A DNA stretch of 64,000 nt, taken from contig NZ_CP014754.1 of assembly GCF_001447155.2 (NCBI RefSeq), forward strand, positions 1,922,001-1,986,000. The letters run 5' to 3'. This stretch comes from Marinobacter sp. LQ44. GTDB lineage: Bacteria > Pseudomonadota > Gammaproteobacteria > Pseudomonadales > Oleiphilaceae. Shown here piece by piece: positions 8,293 to 16,746 of this stretch. The notes beneath the pieces are model-generated. The model was not told where the DNA came from. It did not search any database and saw nothing but the letters and a program-made list of their open reading frames with translations. A program made the translations under genes and the position numbers. Position 1 is the first letter of the stretch. Every line of letters begins with the position of its first letter.

Positions 8293-9378
8293 TCAGGACT
8301 CGGTAGAGTTTCGGTACCCGGCCATCATTGCCATCATCCAGCCCGGGTACTCCTCGGGCAGGCGGCTGACTTCATCCAGGGCTATCAGTTCATCGTCGGA
8401 CAAGCGGATTTGGGCCGCGCGGATATTGTCCCTGAGCTGCTCGGGCCGCTTGGCGCCAACGATGATGCTGGTCACAGGCTTCTGGTGTAGCAGCCATGAC
8501 AGGGCAATCTGTGCCACATTGACCGGTTCGCCGTCGATCTGTTTGCCATCGGCAATCTCCCGCATAACCTTGATGACTTCGCTGCCCCGCTCGCGGTTGA
8601 CGGGTGGAAAGTCAAACTTGGCGCGCCGGTTTTCTTCGGAAACGTCCGGCCCCTCGTATTTACCGGACAGGTAACCCCCGGCCAGTGGGCTCCACACCAT
8701 CAGACCAACGTTCTCAGATTTCAGCATCGGAATAATATCCCGCTCCAGATCGCGACCTACGAGGGTGTAGTAGGCTTGCATGGATATGATCGGGCACAGG
8801 TTGCGGGCCCGGGTGATGCCGATGGCTTTCATCACTTGCCAGGCGGCCCAGTTGGACAGGCCCACGTAACGCACATGGCCTTGCTGCACCAGGGTGTTCA
8901 GTGCCTCCAGAGTTTCCTCGATCGGCGTGGCCGGGTCAAAACCGTGGATCTGGTACAGGTCAATATAATCCGTTTGCAGGCGCGCCAGGCTCGCCTTGCA
9001 TTCGCTCATTATATGGCCGCGGGAAGCACCACGGGCATTGGGGCTTGCGCCCATGGGGCCGAGCACCTTGGTCGCCAGCACCACATCTTCGCGGCGAACG
9101 CCGAGATTCTTCAGGGACTGGCCGACGATGCGCTCACTGGCGCCGAAACCATAGATGTTGGCGGTATCGATAAAGTTGACCCCCGCCTCCAGGGCGATCT
9201 TCACGAGTTCGTCGGCCTGTTCCTGCTGCAACTGGCCGATCAGGCCCCAGATGTCCTCATCGCCGCCGAAGGTCATGGTGCCCAGGCACAGTTCGGATAC
9301 GAACAGCCCCGAGTTGCCCAGCGACTTGTAGCCTGGACGATTGTCTCCATCGAACAGTGGTAAACTCTCAGTTGCCAT
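8293..9378 (-). CDS. Aldo/keto reductase
   Basis: A 361-residue aldo/keto reductase of the YajO/Tas-like bacterial group. The catalytic tetrad is visible: Asp71 and Tyr76 in DTANIYG, Lys104 in LATKV and His145 in QIHGFD. The C-terminal NADPH-binding segment includes SIIVGAKRPEQL. The start at 9378 is chosen over the Met five codons upstream because GAGGTGCAAC sits at proper spacing. It reads in the same direction as the dienelactone hydrolase, TetR, cupin and GST genes and may be the last gene of that detoxification group, though the 84-base gap upstream allows its own promoter. Confidence 0.88.
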   Translation of the reverse strand: MATESLPLFDGDNRPGYKSLGNSGLFVSELCLGTMTFGGDEDIWGLIGQLQQEQADELVKIALEAGVNFIDTANIYGFGASERIVGQSLKNLGVRREDVVLATKVLGPMGASPNARGASRGHIMSECKASLARLQTDYIDLYQIHGFDPATPIEETLEALNTLVQQGHVRYVGLSNWAAWQVMKAIGITRARNLCPIISMQAYYTLVGRDLERDIIPMLKSENVGLMVWSPLAGGYLSGKYEGPDVSEENRRAKFDFPPVNRERGSEVIKVMREIADGKQIDGEPVNVAQIALSWLLHQKPVTSIIVGAKRPEQLRDNIRAAQIRLSDDELIALDEVSRLPEEYPGWMMAMMAGYRNSTES

Positions 9379-9462
9379 GTTGCACCTCATCATGCTTTTC
9401 GGTTGGTGTTCCAGAATTCACTGTAAATACTGCCGGTTTCGGTTTGTTTGCACTCGCTTGTG

Positions 9463-10269
9463 TTACTGGGTGAAGATGGCCTTGTAGAAACGCATGGTGC
9501 CATCCCAGGAACGGCTGGCAGCCTCTTCATCATAACCAACCGGCATGCCGAACTCCTCGGCGATCTTGTCGGCGCCTGGGTTGGTGAATGAGTGCAGTAC
9601 TCCGGGAAAGCTCACCAGTGTCAGGTCGACTTCGGCATCCTGCATCTCCTTGACCAGGCCCGCGACCTGATCCGAGGGGACCAGCTTGTCGGCACCGCCG
9701 GTGTACACCTGGATCCTGGCTTTCACGGACTCGGGTTCAGCCGTGAGGGGGCTGCCGAGCGCGCCGTGGAAGCTGACAACGCCGTCCAGATCGACGCCCA
9801 TGCGCGCCATGTTGAGAACCACGGCGCCGCCAAAACAATAACCCTGTGCCGCAATTCGGGACGCATCAACACTTTCGTGGTTCTTCAGGATGTCCATCGC
9901 CTTCATGAAGCGCGCCTTGACCTGACTCATGTCCCGAGTGGCTTCCTGCATGAACTTCTGGGCGGTATCGGGATGGTCGGCTTGTTTGCCAGAGCCATAC
10001 ATATCCAGCGCAAACGCCGTATAGCCGGCCGAGGCAAGTCGTTCTGCCTGATTCCGGGCAAATTCATTGTGCCCCCACCATTCATGGACCACCAGAACCC
10101 CCGGACGCTTTTGCCCGAATTCATCATCCCAGGCCATGTAGCCGGTGAAGGTCTCGTCGCCGACTTGATACTCGATGGTTCTGGTTTGCGTTTCTGCCAG
10201 TACCTGCGTACTTGCAACAGTGAGTGACAGCGTGGCTGCTGCCAGTGCTGTTTTCAGGGTGCTCATCAT
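9463..10269 (-). CDS. Exported dienelactone hydrolase family protein
   Basis: A 268-residue alpha/beta-hydrolase of the dienelactone hydrolase type. The nucleophile is Cys145 in GYCFGG, the expected family residue, and the His is in GVLHSFTNPGAD. An N-terminal signal peptide of about 25 residues (ending near ASTQVLA) predicts export, which many environmental homologues share but classical ClcD enzymes do not. AAGGAG lies 7 bases before the tandem start ATGs. It is downstream of the TetR gene in a run of minus-strand genes. The natural substrate is unknown; the link to chlorocatechol lactones should not be assumed. Confidence 0.87.
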   Translation of the reverse strand: MMSTLKTALAAATLSLTVASTQVLAETQTRTIEYQVGDETFTGYMAWDDEFGQKRPGVLVVHEWWGHNEFARNQAERLASAGYTAFALDMYGSGKQADHPDTAQKFMQEATRDMSQVKARFMKAMDILKNHESVDASRIAAQGYCFGGAVVLNMARMGVDLDGVVSFHGALGSPLTAEPESVKARIQVYTGGADKLVPSDQVAGLVKEMQDAEVDLTLVSFPGVLHSFTNPGADKIAEEFGMPVGYDEEAASRSWDGTMRFYKAIFTQ

Positions 10270-10347
10270 CTGTTTGCTCCTTTTCGCTCGTTATGAGTCA
10301 ATTTGCGTAGCGATTCTGTACATCAAAGCGCGATTCCTGTCCCGTCG

Positions 10348-10914
10348 TTACTGGCAGCGGGCGCGCAGCAGTCGCGTTGCGGCATCAAACACGGCGAGGT
10401 CTTCTTCGGTGCGCGCGGCAAGGTGGGCCCCTTCCAGCATCGCCAGGGTCGCCTGCGCTTCATCGGCGGGACCCAGGATGGCCGAGACGGATCCATCCCT
10501 TTGTCCCAGTTCAAACGTTGCCGTAATCCACTGCAGAACCATTGCGCGAACGGCGCCGACTCTGGCAATAACGGTGTCGGACAGGCTTTCGCGGCAGGTC
10601 GAAAAGGCAACGCACAGACACACGGTCTGGCCATCATGCAACGCCCCGCGGTACAGGGCAATGAGTGCCTTGAGGCGCGCGCCAGCGCTGGCATGGGCTG
10701 CGTCTATCTCGGTCAGACCCTGCTGCAGACTGGTCTGATAGCGCTCGATCAAGGCTTCGGAGAGCTTCGCCTTGGTGGGGAAATGATAATGGATCGAGGC
10801 CTTTCGAATGCCGATGGCCTCGGCCAGATCCGCGTAGCTGAACCCGTCAAAGCCCCGTGACCGGACGGTGTGCTCGGCAAGATCCATCAGGGCTGTTCTG
10901 GTATCACGGTTCAT
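10348..10914 (-). CDS. TetR/AcrR-family transcriptional regulator
   Basis: A 188-residue TetR-type repressor. The HTH is typical: GFDGFSYADLAEAIGIRKASIHYHFPTK. The body resembles the NemR/AcuR-like group. It sits inside a minus-strand series GST, cupin, TetR, dienelactone hydrolase, so it is probably autoregulated as part of the unit, and a near-palindrome before the GST gene (12348-12369) is its likely operator. The inducer is likely an electrophile or aldehyde, given the GST and reductase neighbours. That is inference. Confidence 0.85.
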   Translation of the reverse strand: MNRDTRTALMDLAEHTVRSRGFDGFSYADLAEAIGIRKASIHYHFPTKAKLSEALIERYQTSLQQGLTEIDAAHASAGARLKALIALYRGALHDGQTVCLCVAFSTCRESLSDTVIARVGAVRAMVLQWITATFELGQRDGSVSAILGPADEAQATLAMLEGAHLAARTEEDLAVFDAATRLLRARCQ

Positions 10915-10957
10915 GGTTGTTCACCTGTCTGCCTTTTCAATCCCGCTATTGCCGGGC

Positions 10958-11626
10958 TTATACCCTCGGTGCCCCGGCAAATCGCAGGTGCCCCGTTTTC
11001 ATCCAGATCTTGGCGCCGTCGTCCCCGGCCGTCACGGACAACCTGTGTCCTTCAGGGAGGCGCAGCCAGTCATGCCTGGCCAGCACCTCGCCATCCCTGA
11101 TAGCCGAACCTTCGACCACCAGCAGTTCGATTCCGCCGGGCGCCTCAGAGGTCAGTGTCGCCCCCGCATCGAGCTGGCTGTAGGTCACGATCTCACGATC
11201 GTCCTCATGCAGCTTTGCGGTGGCAACGCCGCCCACTGGGGCGCCCAGCTCGGCCTCCATATTCTTGCTGAACTGGGTGCGGTCGGCCAGGTCGAACTGC
11301 CACAGTTTCACAAATATCGTACAGCCCGTTTCAGAGCCCGGAATATGTGACGTGGTTGGGGGGTTGCGCACGTAGGTGCCAGCAGGGAAGTCACCGTGCT
11401 CGTCCTGGAACACGCCATCGAGTACGATGAATTCTTCTCCACCGGTATGGGTATGCGCCGAGAAATGACTGCCCGGCGCATAACGCACGATGGTCGTGGC
11501 GCGGGCAACTTCGTCCCCGATCCGGTCCAGCATGCGCCGCTCCACCCCTTTCATGGGCGAGGGCTGCCATTCAATCTGGTCGGAATGCATAACCACCGGT
11601 TTGGAGAAATCTGCATTAATCTCCAT
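10958..11626 (-). CDS. ChrR-like double-cupin protein
   Basis: A 222-residue cupin protein. The first cupin holds the metal-binding pattern [16 protein letters not shown] followed by [11 protein letters not shown], as in the ChrR/anti-sigma cupin group. The second half is a weaker cupin repeat ending near [19 protein letters not shown]. It lacks the N-terminal zinc anti-sigma domain of true ChrR, so it is a stand-alone cupin. The start at 11626 is favoured by AGGGAGGAA just upstream; the in-frame Met nine codons earlier has nothing comparable. It lies between GST and TetR genes; a role in oxidative or electrophile stress is plausible. Confidence 0.8.
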   Translation of the reverse strand: MEINADFSKPVVMHSDQIEWQPSPMKGVERRMLDRIGDEVARATTIVRYAPGSHFSAHTHTGGEEFIVLDGVFQDEHGDFPAGTYVRNPPTTSHIPGSETGCTIFVKLWQFDLADRTQFSKNMEAELGAPVGGVATAKLHEDDREIVTYSQLDAGATLTSEAPGGIELLVVEGSAIRDGEVLARHDWLRLPEGHRLSVTAGDDGAKIWMKTGHLRFAGAPRV

Positions 11627-11689
11627 GATATTCCTCCCTTTTGTGCCCTTCATGTTTTCAGCGCTTGCATTAAATCCGAAGGTTTCGGA

Positions 11690-12310
11690 TTACCCGGCAA
11701 TTGAAGGACGGGCTGCGACTTTTGCGCGCCAGGCCTGGAGATTGGTCAGAGACTCGGGAATGTCAACCTTCGCGAAATCCGCAAACCCCAGGCCGGCAAA
11801 GGCGGTGATGTCTGCGACCGAGAAGCTGTCGCCTGCGAGAAACTCGTTGTCCGCCAGAACGCTGTCAAGGTAGGCCATGGTTGCGCTGGCAATTTCTTTC
11901 TGTTTATTACCCCACTCAGCGCATTGCCAGGTTTCCAGATCCGGACCAAGCCCCGGGGTCGCGTGGTGGAAATAGGCACCCACGGCGTTCATCAGACCGT
12001 TTTCTGCCCGCAGATTCATCATTGCGATACGGGCACGCTCCGCTGGGGTTGTACCCATAAGGGACGGACCATCAAAGACGCCGTCGATATATTCGGTGAT
12101 GGCATTGCACTGGGCGATGCAGGTGCCGTCGTCAAGTTCCAGCATGGGCACGGTGGCATCCGGGTTTTTCGTCTTGAACGCCTCGGAACGGTGCTCGCCG
12201 CCCATGACATCGACCGGGACGAATTCCACCTGGTTTGTTGCGCCTTTTTCTGCCAGAGCGATGCGAACGCGGAGCGGGTTCGGGAAGCCTTCGATATCGT
12301 AGATTTTCAT
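11690..12310 (-). CDS. Glutathione S-transferase family protein
   Basis: A 206-residue cytosolic GST. The thioredoxin-like N-terminal domain starts MKIYDIEGFPNPLRVRIAL and includes the cis-Pro segment TVPMLELDDG followed by the glutathione-contacting CNAITEYID. The C-terminal all-helical domain has the conserved SVADITAFAGLGFADF. It is the first gene of a minus-strand series, directly behind the operator-like palindrome at 12348-12369. The start at 12310 is chosen because the upstream in-frame Met would fall into the promoter region. It probably conjugates glutathione to an electrophile; the substrate is unknown. Confidence 0.88.
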   Translation of the reverse strand: MKIYDIEGFPNPLRVRIALAEKGATNQVEFVPVDVMGGEHRSEAFKTKNPDATVPMLELDDGTCIAQCNAITEYIDGVFDGPSLMGTTPAERARIAMMNLRAENGLMNAVGAYFHHATPGLGPDLETWQCAEWGNKQKEIASATMAYLDSVLADNEFLAGDSFSVADITAFAGLGFADFAKVDIPESLTNLQAWRAKVAARPSIAG

Positions 12311-12347
12311 TGATTGCCTCTGTTGGTCATTAAACATGCGCCAATTA

Positions 12348-12369
12348 ATCTACCTATTAGTAGGTAGAT
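12348..12369. promoter_or_regulatory. Near-palindromic operator before the GST gene
   Basis: The arms ATCTACCTA and TAGGTAGAT are perfect 9-base inverted complements around a 4-base centre (TTAG). The site is 38 bases upstream of the GST start codon, where it would cover a promoter. The local TetR regulator encoded in the same gene series is the natural candidate to bind it. Confidence 0.55.
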
Positions 12370-12626
12370 GTGCAAGAGGCAATTTGATTGTTCTGCTTTT
12401 CTTTGCGCTGTTGACAAGACATTCCAAACGCCAAGAACAGCCCGGGCCTTCTTGCAGTACATAGCCAAACCAAAAAGCCAGCTTCTCAGTTAGACGATTT
12501 GATAAATATCGAAGTGTTTTTGTTGAAAGAAGCGTGTGCGAAAGAGCAGCCGTGAATGTTCGCTTATGTTTAACAGCAGGAACAAGCGCCACCACATCCC
12601 GTAAGCAACGGTCAAAACCGACCTTT
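12370..12626. other. Non-coding gap upstream of the GST unit
   Basis: No convincing gene is seen here. A minus-strand open frame covering 12350-12766 overlaps the LpxR-like gene and has no recognisable motif or start signal, so it is not annotated. The first bases next to the palindrome probably hold the GST promoter. Confidence 0.45.
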
Positions 12627-13649
12627 CTATATTGCCCAAGAAACTGACAGTGTTCCAAAGCTGAAGTTGTCTTTATGGCGCTCGTCTTCGCTGGTCGAGG
12701 CACGCAATGTGACCGCGGCCAGCAGGTGATCCCACTGCCAGGTAGCACCCAGACCAAGCTGACCAATCAGCGGCCCTTTGTCGAAACGGTAAGCCCCGGC
12801 ATTGTCATCGATGTAGGAATAGCCTACATACTCCAGCCCCAGCCCCACATATACTGACCAGCTACTGCCTGAATCCTTGAACGAGCCCGGCAAAGCGATG
12901 GTTGAGGATGTACCAGCGTAGTCCGGCACAAAATTTATAGGAAGGTGTCTGCCAAGCTGCCAGACCAACCCGGTTTTAGCGGAAGTCCGAAAACTCGACA
13001 GTAGTCCGGATCCAACCACCGACACACGCTGTTCAATGTTGCCGCCCTGCCCGAGTTGCAGGAGTTTTCGGCCATGCGCAGCCTGTATGCCACCCACCAC
13101 ATCGGTTCCAAGCTGATTCCCCCACCCTTGCGGCTTGTCGCTTCCAGTGGCTTCGTGCACCCATTTCTGAACCGACTCGGCACCGCTTTCGGGCCCAATA
13201 ACGCCAATGTGAGCACCAAAGCCGGTAATCGTATCGGCGTTCCAGCTCCAGAGAGTGCCGCTGAGCGACAGGTGGCCGGCATAGGGAATGTCGTCGAACT
13301 GCGGACCTTCAACCGTAATATCTTCAGGCGTAACCATGAATTGCCGCAAACTCAGGCTTACCGCCTGCTTTGAATCAGCAGTTCCAATACCTGGCAGAAA
13401 GCGCAGCTCATCACGCAGAATCCGGGCAAATCTTGCCGACTTTCCATCGTTCTCGTCAGCGGTGTCCGTCAGATACGAAAAGCGTACCCCGTTTGTATAG
13501 CCGCGATCGGTTCCGGTAAGCAGGTCGTTATCCCAGGACAGGTTCACGACTTCAGCCTTCAGGCTGGTTGGGAAAACACTAATGACGAAAAACAGCAGGA
13601 GGGCACATCCGCAGCGACAACTCAAATCCAGTCTCTCCGGTTGATACAA
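12627..13649 (-). CDS. LpxR-like lipid A deacylase family outer-membrane protein
   Basis: A 340-residue protein with a signal peptide (hydrophobic stretch ALLLFFVISVFPTSLKA) followed by a predicted beta-barrel. The mature N-terminus has the family signature NLSWDNDLLTGTDRGYTNGV and later IPYAGHLSLSGTLWSWN, which match the DUF2219/LpxR family of outer-membrane lipid A 3'-O-deacylases. The C-terminus ends in alternating hydrophobic strands with a terminal aromatic-rich LSVSWAI, typical of barrel proteins. It stands alone, with no operon partner. Enzymatic activity is inferred from family only. Confidence 0.8.
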   Translation of the reverse strand: MYQPERLDLSCRCGCALLLFFVISVFPTSLKAEVVNLSWDNDLLTGTDRGYTNGVRFSYLTDTADENDGKSARFARILRDELRFLPGIGTADSKQAVSLSLRQFMVTPEDITVEGPQFDDIPYAGHLSLSGTLWSWNADTITGFGAHIGVIGPESGAESVQKWVHEATGSDKPQGWGNQLGTDVVGGIQAAHGRKLLQLGQGGNIEQRVSVVGSGLLSSFRTSAKTGLVWQLGRHLPINFVPDYAGTSSTIALPGSFKDSGSSWSVYVGLGLEYVGYSYIDDNAGAYRFDKGPLIGQLGLGATWQWDHLLAAVTLRASTSEDERHKDNFSFGTLSVSWAI

Positions 13650-14318
13650 GAGTTAACAAGCATGGCCTATGTCGAGTCATACCGTTACAACGGCCACTCA
13701 ATCAGATGTGCAGACTAAGTCGCTTTCCCTCGCTTTTCTAGCTCCCTCCCATCGACGCAGTCAGCTTTCCGGATTAACGTGCCGCCGGACGAGATAAGAA
13801 CACCCGATTACTTGGAAAAGTTCAGCTGTAGTCAATCGACCTGACAGGTACTGGCTCTTTAGCTATTGGTAGTCTGAACGCTACACTAATCGCCCCGAGT
13901 GTCAGCTATGTGGTTGCCGAATCCCCCCGTTACTCTTGATAACCTCTGATGCGGCCAACCTTGACTGTTAACGAGTGCCGATGGGTGATACTCTCTCGCA
14001 AAATATAGCTTTCTACAGGCGGACTCTCGGACTACCCCGCTCGACAACTGTCCAATTTCGGACAGTTAAAACCAGACATTTTTTCTGAGCTTGAAGTTCG
14101 CATAGTAAACTGTGAAACTGGAAAATAAGCAGTTGGAGCAGCGGTCATTCTGTCCTGTTAGAGCCATCTCTAACCTGACAAGTGTGTGCCCAAACCTGGG
14201 ATAAATCGTGTAACTAGCGGTGTTAAAAGAATTTTTTTGAGCTTCCGCCCGACCTGCAAGTTACTGACGAACAACGATTTAGACCCACCGACCTCACTCC
14301 AAACCGCCCCCAATCGGC
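13650..14318. other. Long non-coding gap to the left of the tRNA fragment
   Basis: About 670 bases show no supported gene. The composition is more AT-rich than the neighbours. The only structure noted is an 8-bp inverted repeat at 14046-14067 (AACTGTCC, loop AATTTC, GGACAGTT) without a T run. The gap ends at the tRNA-Arg fragment, so it may be the edge of an integrated segment. Confidence 0.45.
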
Positions 14319-14366
14319 GCCCTCCGGAGGCAGAGGTCAGAGGTTCGAATCCTCTCGGGCGCGCCA
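14319..14366 (+). tRNA. 3' fragment of tRNA-Arg(CCG), probable att scar
   Basis: Forty-eight bases match the 3' part of tRNA-Arg(CCG): half of the anticodon stem, the loop CTCCGGA with anticodon CCG at 14324-14326, the T arm AGAGG-TTCGAAT-CCTCT, the acceptor 3' strand CGGGCGC and an encoded CCA. The 5' half (acceptor GCGCCCG and D arm) is absent from the upstream sequence, so this cannot be a working tRNA. Such 3' duplications are the usual att scar left by integration at a tRNA gene. Confidence 0.8.
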
Positions 14367-14374
14367 TATTTTTC

Positions 14375-14408
14375 AAGGGCTTACGTGAAAACGTAGGCCC
14401 TTTTTATT
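14375..14408 (+). terminator. Rho-independent terminator after the tRNA fragment
   Basis: The stem AAGGGCTTACG pairs with CGTAGGCCCTT (one G-U wobble) around a short A-rich loop and is followed by TTTATTT. It lies 9 bases after the CCA of the tRNA fragment, as expected for the original tRNA terminator. Confidence 0.8.
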
Positions 14409-14468
14409 TGTCTGTGCCCAAATTGTGTCCATGGTATGTCCGAGCAGATTCGGGAGCAATGATGCTCA

Positions 14469-14825
14469 CTAGCTGTTAACTCGGCTTTCAAGGTACCGGA
14501 TTGAATCGATAATGTCCTCAAAGCTCGGAGGTGTTGAGTACATCATTCCCGCTTCCACCGTTTTCTCATAGTCACCCCGCAAACCCTCCAGAGTGTCTGT
14601 CTCTGGCAATAGTTTCAGTCGTCCATCCAGACATTCGTCATAGTTCGCGTAGCCCGTATGAAAGAAAACTTTCTTATGGCGGACAACCTCCTCAAACAGC
14701 TCCCGGTTTTTGACCGCTGATTGGCCGGCAGGATGCCCTGCAAGCATGACCAAGTCGTACCAATGCCTGGAAAGCCTTTCAGCACTCTCCCTAAGCTTGC
14801 CCCTGTTGCATTCGACATGTACGAG
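14469..14825 (-). pseudogene. abiEii: abiEii toxin gene, 3' part (split by IS21 element)
   Basis: This is the C-terminal part of the AbiEii nucleotidyltransferase-like toxin whose N-terminal part lies at 20941-21599. It includes the family segment ERLSRHWYDLVML and ends at the TAG at 14469. The break is the 8-bp target duplication TGTACGAG (14818-14825). Removing the insertion and one duplicate joins the two parts in frame to give a 335-residue protein, so the split is recent and clean. The open frame visible on this strand runs on into the IS end, but the residues before LVHVECNR are IS sequence. Confidence 0.85.
14818..14825. repeat. Target-site duplication, left copy (TGTACGAG)
   Basis: The octamer TGTACGAG directly precedes the IS21 end TGCGTAAACC and recurs at 20941-20948 directly after the other end (TACGCA). 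It is the 8-bp host duplication made by insertion into abiEii. Confidence 0.88.
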
Positions 14826-14896
14826 TGCGTAAACCGCTGAAGGTTGCCACCCATTCCACGTGAAGCCTGCCACCCGGACCGGAGCAAGGCTGCCAC
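14826..14896. repeat. IS21 left-end terminal repeats (three units)
   Basis: Three adjacent units of 22-23 bases (14829-14850, 14851-14873, 14874-14896) each end in TGCCAC on the plus strand. They are inverted relative to the repeats at the other end and are the expected transposase-binding array of an IS21 terminus. Confidence 0.75.
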
Positions 14897-14929
14897 CCAT
14901 CGGAGCGTAGCGACGCGGGGTTTCTCTTC

Positions 14930-15685
14930 TTACTCCGAAATCTCAGTGTCCGTCAACTTTGCTTGCCGTTTTCGCATGGATTCGCCTCGGAGATTGATCT
15001 TGTAGGCGTTATGAACGAGCCGGTCCAGGATGGCGTCGGCCAGAGTGGCGTCACCGATTACACCATGCCATTCCTCGATGGGTAATTGGCTCGTGGCGAT
15101 GGTGGAGCGCCTGCCATGCCGGTCTTCCAGTACCTCCAGCAAGTCTCGCCGATTTTCGGCGCTCAGCTTCATCAGTCCCCAGTCATCCAGGATCAGGACG
15201 TCGACTTTGGCCAGGTTGGTCAGGAGTTTGGCGTACTGGCCATCGCCCTTGGCAATGGTCAGCTCCCGTAGCAGCCGGGTCAGGCGCACATACTGTGCGG
15301 TGTAGCCTTCCCGGCAGGCCCTGTGTGCCAAGGCACAGGCCAACCAGGTTTTGCCAACCCCGGTGGGACCGGTGATGAGCACGTTCAGGTGCTCTTTTAC
15401 CCATTGGCAGCCGGCCAGTGACTGCACCAGCCCTTTATCCAGGCCCCGTGAGTTCCGGTAATCGATGTCTTCGAGGATGGCATTGTGCCGCAGCCTGGCA
15501 CGGCGCAACCGGCTGGTCATGCGCCGGTTATCTCGCTCGGTCATTTCCCGGTCCACGAGTAGCCCGAGGCGCTCCTCGAAGCTCAGATCGGTGATGTCGG
15601 GGGTGGCTGACTGATCCGCCAGGGCGGCGGCCATGCCGGTCAGCTTGAGGGCGTGGAGCTTATCCAGTGTGGGATGTTTTAGCAT
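14930..15685 (-). CDS. istB: IstB-like ATPase of the IS21 element
   Basis: A 251-residue AAA+ ATPase of the IstB family, the helper that selects the target and activates IstA. Walker A is GPTGVGKT at residues 106-113, and Walker B is VLILDDWG at about 163-170. The start at 15685 (MLKHPTLDKLHAL) is the family-typical one; the open frame continues 46 codons upstream through the istA end but that extension is not family-like. It lies 11 bases after the end of istA, the usual IS21 order. The gene is complete. Confidence 0.92.
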   Translation of the reverse strand: MLKHPTLDKLHALKLTGMAAALADQSATPDITDLSFEERLGLLVDREMTERDNRRMTSRLRRARLRHNAILEDIDYRNSRGLDKGLVQSLAGCQWVKEHLNVLITGPTGVGKTWLACALAHRACREGYTAQYVRLTRLLRELTIAKGDGQYAKLLTNLAKVDVLILDDWGLMKLSAENRRDLLEVLEDRHGRRSTIATSQLPIEEWHGVIGDATLADAILDRLVHNAYKINLRGESMRKRQAKLTDTEISE

Positions 15686-15696
15686 GTCAGATTCCT

Positions 15697-16605
15697 TCAG
15701 TGGTAGTAGGCAGGGCCGCGGATGTTGTCGTGTGTGTCGGGCAAGGCCAGTTCCTGTTGTTCTTCCAGAGGCTGCTGATCCAGACGGTGTTTGAGGATGG
15801 ATTCGATGCTCTTGTAACGGCAACTGCCCAGCATCAGGGCACGCTGGCAGGCGGCTTCCAGCCGCGACTCACCGTAGCTCTGCCCCAGCCGTAGTATGCC
15901 CAGACAGGAGCGATAGGCCTGTTGCGGGTGCTTGCGGGCTCCGAGGGCCGTGCGGATGAGCTTCTCGGTAGCCGGGCCGGTCTTGGCCGCCCAGGCGATC
16001 AGACGTTCTGGTGACCAGTCACCAGCGTGGCGATGAGACTCAGGCATGTGAGCGGCGATGGTGGTGTGTCGTCCCTTCTGGTCGGAGCGCCGGTGACTGG
16101 CGATCCGGTTGCCCCGGTAAAAGCATTCGATGGTGTTGTGGGTAATCCGGACTTCTACCTCTTTCTTGATCAGGGTGTAGGGCACCGAGTAGTAATGTCC
16201 GTCGATGGCCACATGGTAGTCGATGTGCACCCGGGCCTTCTTCCACTCCGCGTAAACATACGGCTCTGCGGGCAATGGCTGTAGAACGGGTTTATCCAAC
16301 TGCTCGAAGTGGTCGCGCCGACAGCCGGGCAACTTGCGGAAGGGCCGGCTGTTGAGTCGCTCCAGCAGCTCGCGGATGGTGGCGTTGAGTTGCCCCAGTG
16401 AGAAGTGCTGACGATGGCGCAACGCCGCCAGGATCCAGCGTTCGACGATCAGTACTCCACCTTCCACCTTGGCCTTGTCGCGGGGCTTACGGGCCCGTGT
16501 GGGGACAACGGCCACGCCATAATGGGCGGCCATGTCCTGATAGGTTGGATTTAGATCCGGCTCGTAGCGGTGAGCCTTGGTAACGCCGGAGCGGAGGTTG
16601 TCCGG
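15697..16605 (-). pseudogene. istA: istA transposase, C-terminal part (split by RIT element)
   Basis: The C-terminal 300 or so residues of the IS21 transposase. In frame from the RIT junction it reads [20 protein letters not shown], then [24 protein letters not shown], which covers the last part of the DDE catalytic core (Asp in VPDNL and the terminal Glu in KAKVE). A DNA-binding C-terminal domain follows. The N-terminal part is at 20121-20758. A Met at 16533 could restart translation, but such a product would lack the HTH and the first catalytic Asp. Confidence 0.87.
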
Positions 16606-16692
16606 ATTATGTTCCCTATCCCATTATGTTCCGTTCACTTTGGAAGACCTTGAATCCATAGGGAGGATCCCGTGTAAAAGGACACATAACGA
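16606..16692. repeat. RIT left terminal inverted repeat
   Basis: Begins ATTATGTTCCCTATCCC and contains a second copy of ATTATGTTCC 17 bases inward (16623), probably paired recombinase-binding sites. It mirrors 20009-20095 with ten mismatches, most in the inner 25 bases, and ends with the shared inner block CACATAACGA. Confidence 0.82.
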
Positions 16693-16746
16693 CAGATGCC
16701 GTTTGGGCGCATGATTTCCTTTCCTACATCCAGAAAGGAGATTGTC

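Noticed and set aside
12350..12766. A 138-residue minus-strand frame next to the LpxR-like gene
   Set aside because: It overlaps the 3' end of the LpxR-like gene, shows no family motif and covers the operator-like palindrome.
14046..14067. An 8-bp inverted repeat (AACTGTCC/GGACAGTT) considered as a terminator
   Set aside because: No T run follows on either strand and no gene end is nearby.
14170..14376. A 68-residue minus-strand frame containing ARPRGFEPLTSASGG
   Set aside because: This peptide is the well-known false translation of the antisense of a tRNA 3' end; it arises from the tRNA-Arg fragment.
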